A program made the position numbers and the translations under genes. Below the pieces are notes generated by a model. It was not told the DNA's origin, did not search any database, and saw nothing but the letters and a program-made list of their open reading frames with translations. From Roseovarius sp. MMSF_3359 (GTDB lineage Bacteria; Pseudomonadota; Alphaproteobacteria; Rhodobacterales; Rhodobacteraceae), in NCBI RefSeq assembly GCF_030733385.1, contig NZ_JASHJC010000006.1, forward strand, positions 218,382-282,381: 64,000 nt of DNA. Reading direction: 5' to 3'. Below are positions 8,355 to 17,127 of this stretch, piece after piece. The first letter of the stretch is position 1. The number at the start of each line of letters is the position of its first letter.

Positions 8355-9173
8355 ATGAATGCTCTGACCGATCGCGCGGCCCTCCTCCGCAATCGCCGCC
8401 GCGCCGCGCGCACCGGAAATGCGGCTCTGTTCCTGCACGAAGCCGCCCGCGATGAGATCAAGGATCGCCTGCAACTGGTTAACAAAACCTTTAAGGAAAT
8501 CGCCCTGGTCAGTGGCTTTCCGGATTTCTGGGGAGGGGCCTTTGCCGGTGCGACCCAGGTCGGCGATGACGAAACACTGGCGCTTGAGCCTGCGGCGCAT
8601 GATCTTGCGATCCATGCCATGTGCCTGCACTGGGCCAACGACCCCGTGGGACAATTGATCCAGCTTCGCCGCGCGCTCCGGCCCGATGGCCTGTTCCTCG
8701 GCGTTCTCTTCGGCGGCGAGACCCTGCATGAGTTGCGAACCGCCCTTTCCCAAGCGGAATCGGATTTGGTCGGAGGGTTGTCGGCGCGCGTGGCGCCGAT
8801 GGCCGAAATCCGCGATCTTGGCGCCCTGTTGCAGCGGGCCGGGTTTGCCCTGCCGGTCGCCGACAGCCTGCCCCTGACCGTGACCTACACCTCGCCCCGC
8901 GCCCTGATTGGGGATCTGCGGGCGATGGGCGAAGGCAACGCGCTGATGGCGCGGCAAAAGACCGCGATGGGGCGGGCGCTTTTTGATCGGGCGAGCGAGA
9001 TCTATGCGCGGCAATTTGGCGACGCGGACGGGCGCATCACCGCGACATTCGAGCTTATTTTCCTGACCGGATGGGCGCCGGACGAGAGCCAGCCGCAACC
9101 CCTGCGTCCGGGTTCTGCAACGGCACGGCTTGCCGATGCCCTTGGCGCCACCGAAAAGCCGTTAAATGATTGA
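8355..9173 (+). CDS. SAM-dependent methyltransferase-like protein (NDUFAF5/BioC type)
   Basis: A 272-aa protein from the ATG at 8355. It has the class I methyltransferase fold in a diverged form: the LHWANDPVGQLIQLRRALRPDG segment and LFGGETLHELRTALSQAES match the NDUFAF5/BioC-like group of alphaproteobacteria. Motif I is weak, with ALVSGFPDFWG in the expected place, so catalysis is not certain. Mitochondrial NDUFAF5 hydroxylates an arginine in complex I; bacterial relatives are mostly uncharacterised. The longer open frame from 7809 overlaps comF in antisense and is rejected. Confidence 0.8.
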   Translation: MNALTDRAALLRNRRRAARTGNAALFLHEAARDEIKDRLQLVNKTFKEIALVSGFPDFWGGAFAGATQVGDDETLALEPAAHDLAIHAMCLHWANDPVGQLIQLRRALRPDGLFLGVLFGGETLHELRTALSQAESDLVGGLSARVAPMAEIRDLGALLQRAGFALPVADSLPLTVTYTSPRALIGDLRAMGEGNALMARQKTAMGRALFDRASEIYARQFGDADGRITATFELIFLTGWAPDESQPQPLRPGSATARLADALGATEKPLND

Positions 9174-9232
9174 CCTCCCCGCATCCGCGGCTATGTCGGG
9201 AGCAACACAGGAAGAACAGGAACCGATAACAG

Positions 9233-10285
9233 ATGTCAGAAGCGCGGAGACCGGAGAACGCTCCCGGCGATCACCCCAGGATCAAACCGGCGAAAACCGG
9301 TGTTCTGCTGGCCAATCTCGGCACCCCTGACAACACCGACTACTGGTCGATGCGCCGGTACCTCAACGAATTTCTGTCCGACAAGCGGGTCATCGACTAT
9401 CCGCGCTGGAAGTGGCAGCCCCTGCTGCAACTCATCATCCTCAGCAAACGCCCCTTCAGCAGCGGTGCGGCCTATAAATCCATCTGGAACGAGGAGAAGG
9501 GCGAAAGCCCCCTGATGACCATCACCCGCGACCAGACGGAAAAGATGGCACAGACCCTCGAGGACCGGTACGGCGATCAGGTCATGGTCGATTTCTGCAT
9601 GCGCTACGGCAACCCGTCGACCAAATCCAAGGTCCGCGAGATGGTCGAAGCGGGCTGCACCCGCATCCTGTTCTTTCCGCTTTATCCGCATTACGCCGGC
9701 GCCACATCAGCCACCGCAAATGACCAGTTCTTTCGCGCCCTGATGGAAGAGGCCTGGCAACCAACCGCCCGGGTCGTGGAACCCTATTTCGAAAATCCGC
9801 TTTATATCGAGGCGCTCGCCGCCTCGGTCGAGGAGGCCTATGCCAAGATCGAGGACCGGCCCGATATCCTCGTTGTGTCCTATCACGGCATGCCGAAACG
9901 GTACCTGATGCAGGGCGATCCCTATCATTGCCAATGCCAGAAAACGACTAGGCTACTCAAGGAACGCCTCGGATGGGACGACACCGAGATCACCACCACA
10001 TTCCAGTCGGTTTTTGGTCCCGAAGAATGGCTAAAGCCCTACACGGTCGAAGAAGTTGCGCGGCTGGCGCGTGAAGACGGGAAAAAGAAGATCGCGGTGA
10101 TGGCGCCGGCCTTCTCGGCCGATTGCATCGAGACCCTCGAAGAGATCAACGAAGAGATTCGCGAGAGTTTCGAGGAGGCGGGCGGTGAGGAGTTTACCTA
10201 TATACCCTGCCTGAACGACAGCGATGCGCATATTCACGCGCTGGCCTCGATTGTCGGTGACAACCTCAAGGGTTGGATCGACTAA
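9233..10285 (+). CDS. hemH: Ferrochelatase
   Basis: A 350-aa protein inserting ferrous iron into protoporphyrin IX, the last step of heme synthesis. Family features include the N-terminal KTGVLLANLGTPD, FFPLYPHYAGAT, the catalytic-histidine motif SYHGMPKRYL and the C-terminal PAFSADCIETLEEI with its conserved acidic face. Length is normal for a proteobacterial enzyme. The ATG at 9233 follows a purine-rich stretch. It is followed by a bidirectional terminator at 10413-10438. hemJ elsewhere in this window supplies the preceding step. Confidence 0.96.
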   Translation: MSEARRPENAPGDHPRIKPAKTGVLLANLGTPDNTDYWSMRRYLNEFLSDKRVIDYPRWKWQPLLQLIILSKRPFSSGAAYKSIWNEEKGESPLMTITRDQTEKMAQTLEDRYGDQVMVDFCMRYGNPSTKSKVREMVEAGCTRILFFPLYPHYAGATSATANDQFFRALMEEAWQPTARVVEPYFENPLYIEALAASVEEAYAKIEDRPDILVVSYHGMPKRYLMQGDPYHCQCQKTTRLLKERLGWDDTEITTTFQSVFGPEEWLKPYTVEEVARLAREDGKKKIAVMAPAFSADCIETLEEINEEIRESFEEAGGEEFTYIPCLNDSDAHIHALASIVGDNLKGWID

Positions 10286-10412
10286 CGGTGGCGGGAAAAT
10301 CAGGAACGGTTTTCGGCTTGGAAATTGCATAAAGCCGATAGTTTAGCGCATCGCATCTGTTGCAGCGCTTAAAGTCGGCGCCCTGACGTCACATACCCAC
10401 CCACCGGAATAA

Positions 10413-10438
10413 AAAAGCAGCGGCGAACCGCTGCTTTT
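10413..10438. terminator. Bidirectional intrinsic terminator
   Basis: Perfect inverted repeat AAAAGCAGCGG / CCGCTGCTTTT with a 4-nt loop, flanked by A-runs on one side and T-runs on the other. It lies between hemH and the small minus-strand gene, so it can stop transcripts from both directions. Confidence 0.8.
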
Positions 10439-10461
10439 CCGGAATTCTCTGTGCTCGACAA

Positions 10462-10650
10462 TTAGTCGGCAGCAACAACCGCGGCAACGATTGCCAGCAG
10501 AAGCAGCGGAACCCAGATGCCAACTGCCGAGGAGCTTGCTGCTGTTTCTTCAACAACAACAGGTGCTTCCATGACAGGCTCTTCCATGGAGCCGGCGAAA
10601 GATGTGGTTGCGGCTGCGGCGAAGGCGGCTGCCAGTGCGAGTTTCTTCAT
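10462..10650 (-). CDS. Small exported protein with C-terminal hydrophobic segment
   Basis: A 62-aa protein from the ATG at 10650, preceded by a strong GGAGG. It has a signal peptide (MKKLALAAAFAAAATTSFA), an acidic, Val/Ala-rich mid part (MEEPVMEAPVVVEETA) and a hydrophobic C-terminal stretch (VGIWVPLLLLAIVAAVVA) that could be a membrane anchor. Small proteins of this layout are common in Rhodobacteraceae, but I know of no function. The good ribosome site and a terminator just behind it support a real, separately transcribed gene. Confidence 0.8.
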   Translation of the reverse strand: MKKLALAAAFAAAATTSFAGSMEEPVMEAPVVVEETAASSSAVGIWVPLLLLAIVAAVVAAD

Positions 10651-10793
10651 AGTATCCTCCAGATATCGTCCCGGCATCACCTGTCCGTGATGGCGGGCGC
10701 ATAAAACTTACCTCGTGAGGGGCTTCTAATCAGCTACAGGAGCCGATTGCAAACCATCTAGGGTACAATCCGGCAGATACCTTCGAATTTTTG

Positions 10794-11393
10794 TCAAATT
10801 AGCAACACTTGGGTGCCCACTTTCGTTTTCGCGAAGAGTTGGGCGATATGTTCGTTGTAAAGGCCGATGCAGCCGTTCGAGGACCGGCGGCCGATCTTGC
10901 GGGTGTCATGGGTGCCGTGGATGCGGTAATAGGTCCAGCTCAGGTAAAGCGCGTGCGTTCCCAGGGGGTTATCCGGACCCGGGCCAACGAATTCCGGCCA
11001 ATCCGGGTTGCGCTTCAGCATCGAGGGCGTCGGGCGCCAGCTTGGACCCTCGACCTTGCGGACGACCTTGGTGCGACCACGGCGCGTCAGCTCTTCTGAC
11101 AACGGGACGCTGGAAGGATAGAGCGTATATTGGCCAGTCTCTTCCCAGAAATGTAGCGCACGGGAGGAGATATCGACGAGAATCGCGCCATTCTTCAGAT
11201 TTGAGAAATAGGGCTGCCAATCCAGCGACCGGAAGCTGGAGATGTTGCGGCGGGCGATCTGCGAGATCTCCTGCTCCATCTCGACAGTGCCGGTGCCATC
11301 GACGTTTTGCGCGATCATCGGTGTCCCGATAACCGACGCCGTCCCTGCCAGAAACGCGCGCCTGCTCAGGTCTTTCCCGGAATATGCGGACAT
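10794..11393 (-). CDS. L,D-transpeptidase (YkuD), Tat-exported
   Basis: A 199-aa protein starting MSAYSGKDLSRRAFLAG, a twin-arginine signal, so it is exported folded. The YkuD catalytic motif is seen as IHGTHDTRKIGRRSSNGCIGL, with the catalytic Cys near residue 175. L,D-transpeptidases make 3-3 peptidoglycan cross-links or attach lipoproteins to peptidoglycan. The DNPLGTHALYLSW segment before the motif is typical of the ErfK/YbiS branch. It is divergent from the CAP lipoprotein, with 172 bp between the starts holding both promoters. Confidence 0.92.
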   Translation of the reverse strand: MSAYSGKDLSRRAFLAGTASVIGTPMIAQNVDGTGTVEMEQEISQIARRNISSFRSLDWQPYFSNLKNGAILVDISSRALHFWEETGQYTLYPSSVPLSEELTRRGRTKVVRKVEGPSWRPTPSMLKRNPDWPEFVGPGPDNPLGTHALYLSWTYYRIHGTHDTRKIGRRSSNGCIGLYNEHIAQLFAKTKVGTQVLLI

Positions 11394-11565
11394 GTCAGAA
11401 CTCCTGATTTAGCTATCCGTATCTTAGCGGCATAACATATGGCGTGAAAGCCTCAGTCGCAAATCAAACAAACGTCAAGTGGCAAACTTACGCGGACCGG
11501 GTTTGAATCGGCGCGCGGCTCGGGATATGGCTGGCCAACGAAATCAAACTGGTGGCTTTGGAATC

Positions 11566-12072
11566 ATGTTGCGCATTCTTGTTTTGCTGTTGTCTTCACT
11601 AGTGCTCCTGACCGCATGTGGCACACCGCCGCAAACCGGCGCAGATGGCAAGCCGCTGCCGCGGGTCTACAACATCCGCTCCGGCGATACCGCCAAGATC
11701 CAGTTCCGTATGCTGGATGCCGTGAATTCCCTGCGTCAGGCCGCGGGCGCCCCGCCGGTGCAGCTCAATGCAAAACTCAACGCCGCCGCCGCGACCCATT
11801 CGCGCGACATGTCGGTGCAAAACCGTCCCTGGCATTTCGGCTCGGATGGATCATCGCCAATCGACCGGGTCGCCCGCGTCGGTTATCCCGGTCAACTGGT
11901 CGGTGAAAACATCTCGGAGACTTTTGAGACCGAACTCGAAACCCTGAGCGCCTGGATGGACGTGCCCAACACCCGGGCGATCATCCTTGCCCCCGACGCA
12001 CGGGACATGGGTTTTTCGTGGCTCCAGGAGAAGAACGGCAAGATCTGGTGGACATTGGTGATGGGCAAATGA
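11566..12072 (+). CDS. CAP-domain (SCP/PR1) lipoprotein
   Basis: A 168-aa protein from the ATG at 11566 (MLRILVLLLSS). It has a lipobox-like LLTAC placing a lipidated cysteine near residue 17. The rest is a CAP domain: NSLRQAAGAPPVQLNAKLNAAAATHSRDM, then a His-containing segment (WHFGSDGSSPIDRVARVGY), GENI and the DMGFSW C-terminal part. Bacterial CAP proteins are cell-envelope proteins whose substrates are mostly unknown. Placement between two L,D-transpeptidases suggests a periplasmic envelope role. The open frame starts at 11479, but the upstream part lacks a signal and a ribosome site. Confidence 0.88.
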   Translation: MLRILVLLLSSLVLLTACGTPPQTGADGKPLPRVYNIRSGDTAKIQFRMLDAVNSLRQAAGAPPVQLNAKLNAAAATHSRDMSVQNRPWHFGSDGSSPIDRVARVGYPGQLVGENISETFETELETLSAWMDVPNTRAIILAPDARDMGFSWLQEKNGKIWWTLVMGK

Positions 12073-12076
12073 CCCC

Positions 12077-12574
12077 TCACGGGCGCAGAGTAATCAGCGT
12101 CCCGTCGTTGACCATCGCATAGATCTCTTCCATCTCTTTATTGGTGACCGAGATGCATCCTGCCGTCCAATCGGGGCCGTTGCCCGATGACTTGTTGGGC
12201 TGCCCGTGGATGAAGATATCCCCACCCGGGCTTTTCCCCGCCGCCTGCGCCTTGGCGAAATCGCGGACGTTCGGATAGGAAATGCCAAGCGACAAATGGA
12301 AGTCACTGTTCGGGTTGCGGCGGTCAATCCGATAGGTGCCTTCGGGCGTCTTGCCGTCCCCTTCGAACTCCTTGTGACCCACCGGGGCAAAGCCCAGCTC
12401 GATATCATAGGATTCAAGCACCTTTCGATCATGCAAAAGGAACATCTTGCGCTCCGCCTTGTGGACCACGATATGCGTGACCTCGGGGCCGTTATAGGTT
12501 TTGAACTTGGAGCTGCTGCACGCCGATAGGCCCGCGACAAGCACAACAAGTGCCAGATATTTAACTATCCGCAT
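12077..12574 (-). CDS. L,D-transpeptidase (YkuD) lipoprotein
   Basis: A 165-aa protein with a lipoprotein signal (VVLVAGLSAC, Cys at about 19) followed directly by a YkuD domain. Residues 33-60 form the first strands (VTHIVVHKAERKMFLL). The catalytic motif is DIFIHGQPNK...WTAGCISVTNKEMEEIY, with His and Cys in place. It resembles the murein L,D-transpeptidases anchored in the outer membrane. It converges with the CAP lipoprotein gene with only 4 bp between stops. Confidence 0.92.
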   Translation of the reverse strand: MRIVKYLALVVLVAGLSACSSSKFKTYNGPEVTHIVVHKAERKMFLLHDRKVLESYDIELGFAPVGHKEFEGDGKTPEGTYRIDRRNPNSDFHLSLGISYPNVRDFAKAQAAGKSPGGDIFIHGQPNKSSGNGPDWTAGCISVTNKEMEEIYAMVNDGTLITLRP

Positions 12575-12650
12575 TTTTTATCACCTGGAATTACTGCTCG
12601 GGGTATTTCTACGCGGGAATGCCCCCTTGCGGATAGACCTAAAACGACGA

Positions 12651-13874
12651 TCACCCGGATGTGATTGAAAATTCCGCCACAAGTTCGACATGGGTGGACC
12701 ACCGGAACTGGTCCACGACCGTGACCGGCCCAAGCGCATATCCCGCCGCGATCAGCGTCGCAGCATCGCGGGCAAAACTCGTCGGATTGCAGGAAACATA
12801 AGCGATCCGGGGGATGCCGGTTTGGCAAAGTTCGGCAATCTGCGCCTGCGCCCCGGCGCGCGGCGGGTCGATCACCGCCGCGTCGAATCGCGTGAGCTCG
12901 TCCGGCAGAAGAGGTTGCCGAAAGAGGTCGCGCACCTCGTGCGTCACCTGTTTCAACCCCTGCGTCTTGCGCCAACCGGCATCGAGCGCACCTGTCATCG
13001 CGCCATCACCTTCGACGGCATGGACCTCCGATCGCATCGCAAGCGGAAGGGAGAAGGTGCCGCATCCGGCGAAAAGATCGACAATCCTTTTTGCCCCATC
13101 GGTGATCCGCGCCACCTCGGACAGCAGCGCCGCCTGTCCTTCCGCCGTTGCCTGCAGGAACGATCCCGGCGGCAGTTGCACCCGGGCCGGACCAAAGACC
13201 TTTTCGGGCGGGCGGCGGGTCGCGATCACCTCATCGCCCCAGACCAGCCGCGCCAGATCATGCGCTTCGGCAAGGTGGGCCAGCTCAATCCTGAGCGGCC
13301 CGTCAAGCGGTTTACCCTCCGAGACCGCGAGGTCCAGCCCGCTTTCCGTCACCGTCGCGGCCACGGAAATCCCGTTCTTTCGGCTTGCGCCCGCAATCGC
13401 CAGCGCTTGCGCGACCGGCAAAGCCGCCATGAGATCGGGATGCAGCAACTGGCAATCCGGGATCTCCACGACCACATCCGACCCCTTGGCATGAAACCCC
13501 GCCATCGCGCCCTTCTTGGTGCGCCGCGCGGCAAAACTTGCCCGGCGACGGCTTTGGGGCGGTGACGTCCAGATCGGCAAGAATGCCGCCTCGATCCCAT
13601 GGGCGGCCAGTGCCGTCGCCACCACATCCGTTTTCCAGGTCGCCAGGAAATCGTCCGACGCATGCTGCAACTGGCATCCACCGCAGGATCGGAAATGCCG
13701 ACACGGGGCCGAGACGCGATCAGATGATGGTGTTTCAATGCGAATATCGGTGAGGCGGCTGCCATCCAACACGCCGGTCACGATCTCACCCGGCAGGGTC
13801 AGCGGGGCATAGACCGGACCCTCGGCGATGCCGTCGCCCTGCTGGCCGAGGCGGATGATCTCATGGCGCGTCAC
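12651..13874 (-). CDS. Class I SAM-dependent RNA methyltransferase (RlmD/RumA type)
   Basis: A 407-aa protein methylating uridine C5 in rRNA or tRNA. It has an N-terminal TRAM-like region (EIIRLGQQGDGIAEG), a 4Fe-4S cysteine set (CRHFRSCGGCQLQH plus a later Cys), the SAM motif VDLFAGCGTFSLPL, the DPPRAGA motif, and the nucleophile in YVSCNPTSFARD. This set is diagnostic of the TrmA/RlmC/RlmD family; the exact target base is not determinable. It overlaps the upstream cca gene by 4 bp and is the last gene of the hslO-nudix-cca operon. Confidence 0.9.
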   Translation of the reverse strand: MTRHEIIRLGQQGDGIAEGPVYAPLTLPGEIVTGVLDGSRLTDIRIETPSSDRVSAPCRHFRSCGGCQLQHASDDFLATWKTDVVATALAAHGIEAAFLPIWTSPPQSRRRASFAARRTKKGAMAGFHAKGSDVVVEIPDCQLLHPDLMAALPVAQALAIAGASRKNGISVAATVTESGLDLAVSEGKPLDGPLRIELAHLAEAHDLARLVWGDEVIATRRPPEKVFGPARVQLPPGSFLQATAEGQAALLSEVARITDGAKRIVDLFAGCGTFSLPLAMRSEVHAVEGDGAMTGALDAGWRKTQGLKQVTHEVRDLFRQPLLPDELTRFDAAVIDPPRAGAQAQIAELCQTGIPRIAYVSCNPTSFARDAATLIAAGYALGPVTVVDQFRWSTHVELVAEFSITSG

Positions 13875-15022
13875 AGGGCCAACAACCTGTCTTTGGTCGG
13901 CGCGAAATCCGCGTCAATCCAATGTTGTTCCAACTCTTTCAACCGCGCCCCCAGCGCCGGGCCGTCGAATTCGGGCATGAGGTCCGTGGCCTTGACCGGA
14001 AACGCTGCCGCCGCCCCGCGGGTCAGATCCGCCAGGTCACCCTGCGACGGCGGAACCTCGAACATCGCCGCGCGGAGCGTGAGGACATCGCGCCCGGTCT
14101 CGGGCCCAAACCGATATCCCAACTCGGCCGGCTTCCGCATCAACGACATCTCATTGCGCAGCAAATCGAGCTGCCGGGCCTGTGCCTTGCTGAGCCGGAG
14201 ACGGTCGGATGGATCACCGCCACCCAAAGCGGCCAGCCGCCGCAGCGGGTCGGGATCCGCCGCCACCATCGCTTCAATATGCACAAGTGGCGCCAGCAGA
14301 CGATCATCGGCCCCGGGCAAGACCGCAGTCAAGACGCCCCCCGCCCGCATCGCCGCAACCGCGGGCGCGGGGTCCGGCGCGGTCAGCAGTTTGATGATCT
14401 CGGCCCCAACCCGCTCGCGCGAGAGGCCCATAAGGCCTTCGACATGATCGGCAACGGCGGCAAGGCCATCGGCATCAAGCCCCTGTGCCGGATCGCCATA
14501 CCAGGCATGAAACCGGAAAAACCGCAGGATGCGCAGGTAATCCTCGCGGATACGCTGCCCGGCGTCGTCGATGAACCGGACCCGCCGCGCAGTCAGGTCC
14601 GGCAAGCCGTCAAGCGGGTCGATCACCGTGCCATCGGCCATCGCATAAAGCGCATTCATCGTAAAATCCCGGCGGCGCGCATCCTCAGACACGTCCTTGG
14701 AAAACGCGACGGTCGCATGGCGGCCATGGGTTTCGATGTCCCGGCGGAACGTGGTGATTTCATGCGGGATGTGCTCGGCGACGACGGTGACCGTGCCATG
14801 ATCCAACCCCGTCGGCACGGATTTGAATCCGGTCTTCCGGGCCAGTTCGATGACCTCCTCGGGCCGCGCATCGGTGGCGATGTCAATATCACCCACTGGC
14901 TCGTCGAGCAGCGCATTGCGCACGCAGCCGCCAACAAACAGCGCCTGAAACCCTGCGCCGGCGAGCATGGCGCACACCGCCTGCGACGCCGGTCTTCTGA
15001 TCCAGTCGCCCGAAACCTTCAT
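13871..15022 (-). CDS. CCA-adding tRNA nucleotidyltransferase-like protein
   Basis: A 383-aa class II nucleotidyltransferase. Its head domain has FVGGCVRNALLDEPVGDIDIATDARPEE with the two metal-binding aspartates in DIDIATD, then the RDFTMNALYAMADGTVIDPLDG motif and the EDYLRILRFFRFHAWYG ATP-binding motif. These are the signatures of CCA-adding enzyme or poly(A) polymerase; in alphaproteobacteria this single copy is normally the CCA enzyme. It overlaps its downstream and upstream neighbours by 4 bp each. Confidence 0.9.
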   Translation of the reverse strand: MKVSGDWIRRPASQAVCAMLAGAGFQALFVGGCVRNALLDEPVGDIDIATDARPEEVIELARKTGFKSVPTGLDHGTVTVVAEHIPHEITTFRRDIETHGRHATVAFSKDVSEDARRRDFTMNALYAMADGTVIDPLDGLPDLTARRVRFIDDAGQRIREDYLRILRFFRFHAWYGDPAQGLDADGLAAVADHVEGLMGLSRERVGAEIIKLLTAPDPAPAVAAMRAGGVLTAVLPGADDRLLAPLVHIEAMVAADPDPLRRLAALGGGDPSDRLRLSKAQARQLDLLRNEMSLMRKPAELGYRFGPETGRDVLTLRAAMFEVPPSQGDLADLTRGAAAAFPVKATDLMPEFDGPALGARLKELEQHWIDADFAPTKDRLLAL

Positions 15023-15624
15023 GACCGCCCCGCCGCATCGGCCATGGATCGCAGGATGCGCGCCGTTGCGCCCCAGATGTAATAGGGGCCGAAAGGCACG
15101 GTGAAGTAATGCCGCCGCGATCCCCGCCAGCGCCGCGATTGGATCAGGAAGTTTTCCGGCGTCATCACATGTGACAGCGGCACGGTGAACACCTCGTCCA
15201 CCTCACCGGCCTCGGGGCGGGGGGTGAAAGGCGCCACGATCCGCGCCACAACCGGCGTCACGATGAAACCGGTCACCGTTTCATGGGATGGCAATTCGCC
15301 CAGCACCTCCACATTCGCCGGATCAAGACCAATCTCTTCGGAGGCTTCGCGCAGGGCCGTCGCGGTAATATCGGCGTCCCCCTCATCCTGCTTGCCGCCC
15401 GGAAAGGCGATCTGCCCCGGGTGATGTTTCAAAGCCGAGGAGCGTTTGGTCAGGTAAAGCCGGGCCTCGGGGCCGTTGCAGAGGATTGGCACCAGAACAC
15501 TCGCCGGGCGCAGCTTGCGTCCCGGGGGCAGCACGACATCCGGGTTCAGATCGAAATCGGACGATGCGGCGCCGGTATTCGACAGCGCCGCCTTGACCGC
15601 AGAGAGGCCGTCAGGTGCCGTCAC
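15019..15624 (-). CDS. CoA pyrophosphatase (NUDIX hydrolase)
   Basis: About 201 aa from a GTG at 15624; a longer version from 15666 would overlap hslO more and adds a basic tail. The NUDIX box is AFPGGKQDEGDADITATALREASEEIGL, and the NudL-type motif LLVLPRRS-like stretch is LYLTKRSSALKHHPGQIAFPGG, characteristic of CoA pyrophosphatases. It hydrolyses CoA or its derivatives to 4'-phosphopantetheine and adenosine 3',5'-bisphosphate. It is co-transcribed with hslO upstream and cca downstream. Confidence 0.88.
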   Translation of the reverse strand: MTAPDGLSAVKAALSNTGAASSDFDLNPDVVLPPGRKLRPASVLVPILCNGPEARLYLTKRSSALKHHPGQIAFPGGKQDEGDADITATALREASEEIGLDPANVEVLGELPSHETVTGFIVTPVVARIVAPFTPRPEAGEVDEVFTVPLSHVMTPENFLIQSRRWRGSRRHYFTVPFGPYYIWGATARILRSMADAAGRS

Positions 15625-16606
15625 CGGGATCGCTTTCCGCCTCGAACCCAAGCGTTTTCGGGTCAAGCGTGTAATGGGCGCCGCAGAATTGACAATCGGC
15701 GGTGACCGTACCCTCGGGCGTGGTCATCTTTTCGATGTCGCGCGCCGAATAGATCGACAGGCTGCTGCGCACCCGTTCCTCGGTGCAGGTGCAGCCAAAG
15801 CGCACCGGCTGCGTGTCGAAAACCCGCGGTGTTTCCTCGTGAAAGAGCTGCACCAGAAGGTCAGTCGGCGCCACCGACGGCCCGATCAACTCCAGGTCTT
15901 CGACCGTATCCAGGAGCATGTTGACCCGCGTCCAGTTCTCCAGCTCTTCGCCATCAACGATATCCTCGGCCCCCAGCAGACCGCTTTCGCCCGAACCACC
16001 GCCCTGCGCATGCGGCGACGCCTTTGGCATATGCTGCAACATCACACCACCGGCGCGCCAATGCTCGGGGCCACCTGCCTCGGTCGATTTGCCGAAGCTC
16101 AGCGAAAACCGCGTCGGAAGCTGTTCGGATTGAGCGAAATAGGCTTCGGCGCAATCCTTGAGCCCACTGCCCGCAATCGGGGTGATCCCCTGGTAAGGTT
16201 CGGTTCCCTGTCCCTGGTCGATCAGGACGGCAAAATACCCTTCGCCCACTTGGTCGAACGGCGTCCCGTCGGTCAGGCGATCCCGGTCGAAACTGGCATA
16301 GGCGCGAATGCGGGCGCTGCCGCCCTCCTTGTCCGGGCCATAATAATCGGTGGCGATCATCCGCACCGGACCCTTCGATTGCACCTGCAGCGAAAGTTTC
16401 CAGCGCAGCTTGATCGTCTGCCCAATGAGCGCGGTCAACAGAGCCATCTCGGCCACAAGCGCCTCGACCACCGGCGGGTAATCATGCTGCTTGAGGATGC
16501 CATCCAACACGCCGTCCAGACGCGCGACACGGCCGCGAATATCCGATTGGTCAAGCTGGAACGGCAGTATCGTGTCGTCCCAGGCGATTTTCTGTCCGAG
16601 TGTCAT
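15611..16606 (-). CDS. hslO: Hsp33 redox-activated chaperone
   Basis: A 331-aa protein activated by oxidation, protecting unfolding proteins. The C-terminal zinc centre is visible as C-x-C in RFGCTCTEERV and C-x2-C in CQFCGAHYTL, separated by about 30 residues, as in Hsp33. The N-terminal fold includes ALIGQTIKLRWKLSLQVQSKGPVRMI. It heads the hslO-nudix-cca operon and is divergent from the NUDIX gene at 16684, with 77 bp between for both promoters. Confidence 0.94.
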   Translation of the reverse strand: MTLGQKIAWDDTILPFQLDQSDIRGRVARLDGVLDGILKQHDYPPVVEALVAEMALLTALIGQTIKLRWKLSLQVQSKGPVRMIATDYYGPDKEGGSARIRAYASFDRDRLTDGTPFDQVGEGYFAVLIDQGQGTEPYQGITPIAGSGLKDCAEAYFAQSEQLPTRFSLSFGKSTEAGGPEHWRAGGVMLQHMPKASPHAQGGGSGESGLLGAEDIVDGEELENWTRVNMLLDTVEDLELIGPSVAPTDLLVQLFHEETPRVFDTQPVRFGCTCTEERVRSSLSIYSARDIEKMTTPEGTVTADCQFCGAHYTLDPKTLGFEAESDPGDGT

Positions 16607-16683
16607 GGGGGTTTCCTTGTGCGCCGGTTATTGGCATATCGCGTCTATATAGGCAGGGCAAGACGGGGTCCAAGGGGCAAAAC

Positions 16684-17127
16684 ATGATGCGACGGTTCGG
16701 TGAAACCCCGATTTTGACACAACGCTATACGATGCGCCCGGGTGTCTATGCGATCCTTGAACGCAACAACACCCTGCTGCTGACCCATCAGGCGGAACCG
16801 GAGCCGGAATTGCAACTTCCGGGCGGCGGTGTGGACCCGGGCGAGCATCCTTTGCAGGCGCTGCATCGCGAGGTGATGGAAGAAACCGGCTGGATCATTG
16901 CGAAACCGCGACGGCTTGGCGCCTATCGCCGGTTCACCTACATGCCGGAATATGACCTCTGGGCGGAAAAGATCTGCACCATCTATCACGCCACGCCCAC
17001 GCGCCGCCTCGGCCCCCCGACGGAGGACGGCCACACCACGATCTGGGCCAGCCCGACGGTCGCGGCAACCGAGCTTGATAACTCCGGCGACCGCCATTTC
17101 GTCAAAGAATTATGGCGGCTTGCTTGA
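16684..17127 (+). CDS. NUDIX hydrolase
   Basis: A 147-aa protein from the ATG at 16684 (MMRRFGE). The NUDIX box spans residues 46-68 as GGGVDPGEHPLQALHREVMEETGW, matching G-x5-E-x7-REUxEExGU. It hydrolyses nucleoside-diphosphate derivatives; the substrate is not predictable. The 3' end overlaps the end of the convergent response-regulator gene by 26 bp. Confidence 0.88.
   Translation: MMRRFGETPILTQRYTMRPGVYAILERNNTLLLTHQAEPEPELQLPGGGVDPGEHPLQALHREVMEETGWIIAKPRRLGAYRRFTYMPEYDLWAEKICTIYHATPTRRLGPPTEDGHTTIWASPTVAATELDNSGDRHFVKELWRLA

Noticed and set aside
8337..9098. Upstream extension of the ComF frame
   Set aside because: It lies antisense to the methyltransferase gene at 8355-9173 and has shadow-like composition; the ATG at 8336 gives the normal ComF length.
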